Shown one piece after another: positions 5,695 through 6,181 of a DNA stretch of 6,181 nucleotides. Position 1 is the stretch's first letter. Every line of letters begins with the position of its first letter. The notes beneath the pieces are model-generated. The model ran no database searches. It was not told where the DNA came from and worked only from the letters and a program-made list of their open reading frames with translations. The position numbers were made by a program, and so were the translations under genes. This stretch comes from Chromatiales bacterium (lineage in GTDB: Bacteria; Pseudomonadota; Gammaproteobacteria; CAMYNG01), in assembly GCA_026990045.1 (NCBI GenBank), contig JALSIK010000031.1, forward strand, positions 1 to 6,181, given 5' to 3'.

Positions 5695-5718
5695 GATATG
5701 CTTTCTCCTTGGTTGGAT

Positions 5719-5745
5719 ACGGATCGGCAGTCCGTCGTTGTCAGG
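5719..5745 (-). promoter_or_regulatory. Imperfect inverted repeat in the lipoprotein leader, shared with the KamA-like upstream region
   Basis: ACGGA (5719-5723) and TCCGT (5731-5735) are 5-bp arms. The stretch AGTCCGTCGT (5729-5738), followed by TCAGG at 5741-5745, recurs as AGTCCGTCGT (4701-4710) and TCAGG at 4716-4720. Both copies have the same orientation relative to their minus-strand genes. If the predicted promoter is right, this copy lies inside the transcribed leader. A regulatory role is inference. Confidence 0.3.
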
Positions 5746-5766
5746 ATTCGTTCTTCCCAGGGGGAT

Positions 5767-5795
5767 TTTCTAGCAGGTCCGTGCACGGCTGTCCA
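5767..5795 (-). promoter_or_regulatory. Sigma70-type promoter for the lipoprotein gene
   Basis: On the minus strand TGGACA (5795-5790, five of six matches to TTGACA) is separated by exactly 17 bases from TAGAAA (5772-5767, four of six to TATAAT). A TG lies one base before the -10 box (TGCTAGAAA), the extended -10 form. Transcription would start near 5760 and leave a leader of about 65 bases before ATG 5694. It is the best promoter visible in the window. Confidence 0.5.
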
Positions 5796-5820
5796 CCCCG
5801 CGGACCCCGTTGGCCAGTTC

Positions 5821-6181
5821 ATGTCCGGCACGGAAACACCCTTCACCGTCGTCATTCCCGCCTACAACGAGGCGGCCACCATCGACGACATCGTCCGGCG
5901 CGCGCTCCGCGTGGCCCCCGATGTCCTGGTGGTGGACGACGGTTCGCAGGACGACACCGCCTGCCTCGCGGAGTCCGCCGGCGCCCGAGTCCTCAGGCAT
6001 GCGCGCAACGAGGGCAAAGGGGCAAGTCTCTGGGACGGGCTGCAGGACGTGGCGCGGCGCGGCGGCTTCGCCGTCACCCTGGACGGGGACGGGCAACATG
6101 TGCCCGAGGACATTCCGCGCCTGGTGGCGGCGGCGGGTCAGCCACCCGCTGCGCTGGTCCTCGGCACCCGGGTCAAATCGA
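5821..6181 (+). CDS. Family 2 glycosyltransferase, N-terminal part (3' end cut by window)
   Basis: The first 120 residues of a GT-A-fold glycosyltransferase of family GT2, resembling dolichyl/polyprenyl-phosphate sugar transferases. The strand TVVIPAYNEAATI (9-21) leads the nucleotide-binding fold. VVDDGSQDDT (37-46) gives the conserved acidic pair for the nucleotide-sugar. RNEGKGASLWDGL (62-74) is the usual GKG block, and LDGDGQH (87-93) holds the DxD-type metal-binding motif. LGTRVKS at 114-120 is where the window ends. The protein is cytosolic so far; any C-terminal membrane or acyltransferase part would lie outside. ATG 5821 is the first in-frame start; no strong Shine-Dalgarno precedes it and no upstream ATG or GTG is in frame. 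It is divergent from the lipoprotein gene across 126 bases. Donor and acceptor cannot be told from this fragment. Confidence 0.92.
   Translation, partial: MSGTETPFTVVIPAYNEAATIDDIVRRALRVAPDVLVVDDGSQDDTACLAESAGARVLRHARNEGKGASLWDGLQDVARRGGFAVTLDGDGQHVPEDIPRLVAAAGQPPAALVLGTRVKS

Noticed and set aside
5738..5772. TTGTCA plus GATTTT as a promoter for the glycosyltransferase
   Set aside because: The spacer is about 20 bases and the -10 match is poor; the same AT-rich bases fit the minus-strand promoter better.
1..6181. CRISPR array, tRNA, rRNA, insertion sequence or phage genes
   Set aside because: No regular repeat-spacer series, tRNA cloverleaf, rRNA-like stretch, transposase or integrase motif, or IS-like terminal repeats were seen.

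Overview
This 6.2 kb window is GC-rich, with coding regions strongly biased to G or C in third codon positions. It looks like ordinary chromosome from a gammaproteobacterium. The tandem TrkH genes, a KamA-like radical SAM protein and a DUF2784 membrane protein together suggest the Ectothiorhodospiraceae/Chromatiales (Thioalkalivibrio-like, often halophilic or alkaliphilic). That placement is inference from gene content and composition; there is no rRNA or other marker here to fix it.

Left part, positions 2-3092, plus strand: a tightly packed four-gene run. It holds the C-terminal half of one TrkH potassium-transporter subunit (cut by the window edge), a complete second TrkH paralogue 7 bases later, a small class I SAM-dependent methyltransferase 19 bases later, and a 107-residue tetratricopeptide-repeat protein whose ATG overlaps the methyltransferase stop (ATGA). 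The spacing argues for one transcript. The two TrkH copies align without gaps over the 233 residues available, at about 56% identity by hand count, so they are an old tandem duplication and not a recent one. TrkH works with the peripheral regulator TrkA, which is not in the window.

Middle part, positions 3219-5694, minus strand: three genes read leftwards. They are a putative outer-membrane lipoprotein of unknown function (130 aa), a DUF2784 integral membrane protein (127 aa), and a 456-aa radical SAM protein of the lysine 2,3-aminomutase (KamA) superfamily. The last has an intact CxxxCxxC cluster motif but an altered, shortened PLP-lysine loop. It converges on the TPR gene across a 126-base gap that contains a GC hairpin. 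The 248-base gap between kamA-like and DUF2784 genes holds three inverted repeats and no credible gene. One of these repeats shares a 10-base core with the leader of the lipoprotein gene.

Right edge, positions 5821-6181, plus strand: the N-terminal 120 residues of a family 2 glycosyltransferase, divergent from the lipoprotein gene. A good sigma70-type promoter for the lipoprotein lies in the gap between them.

I see no mobile element, CRISPR array, tRNA or rRNA. No clearly new multi-gene system is visible. The most interesting items are the non-canonical KamA-type enzyme with its palindrome-rich upstream region, the motif shared by two leaders, and the unknown lipoprotein.
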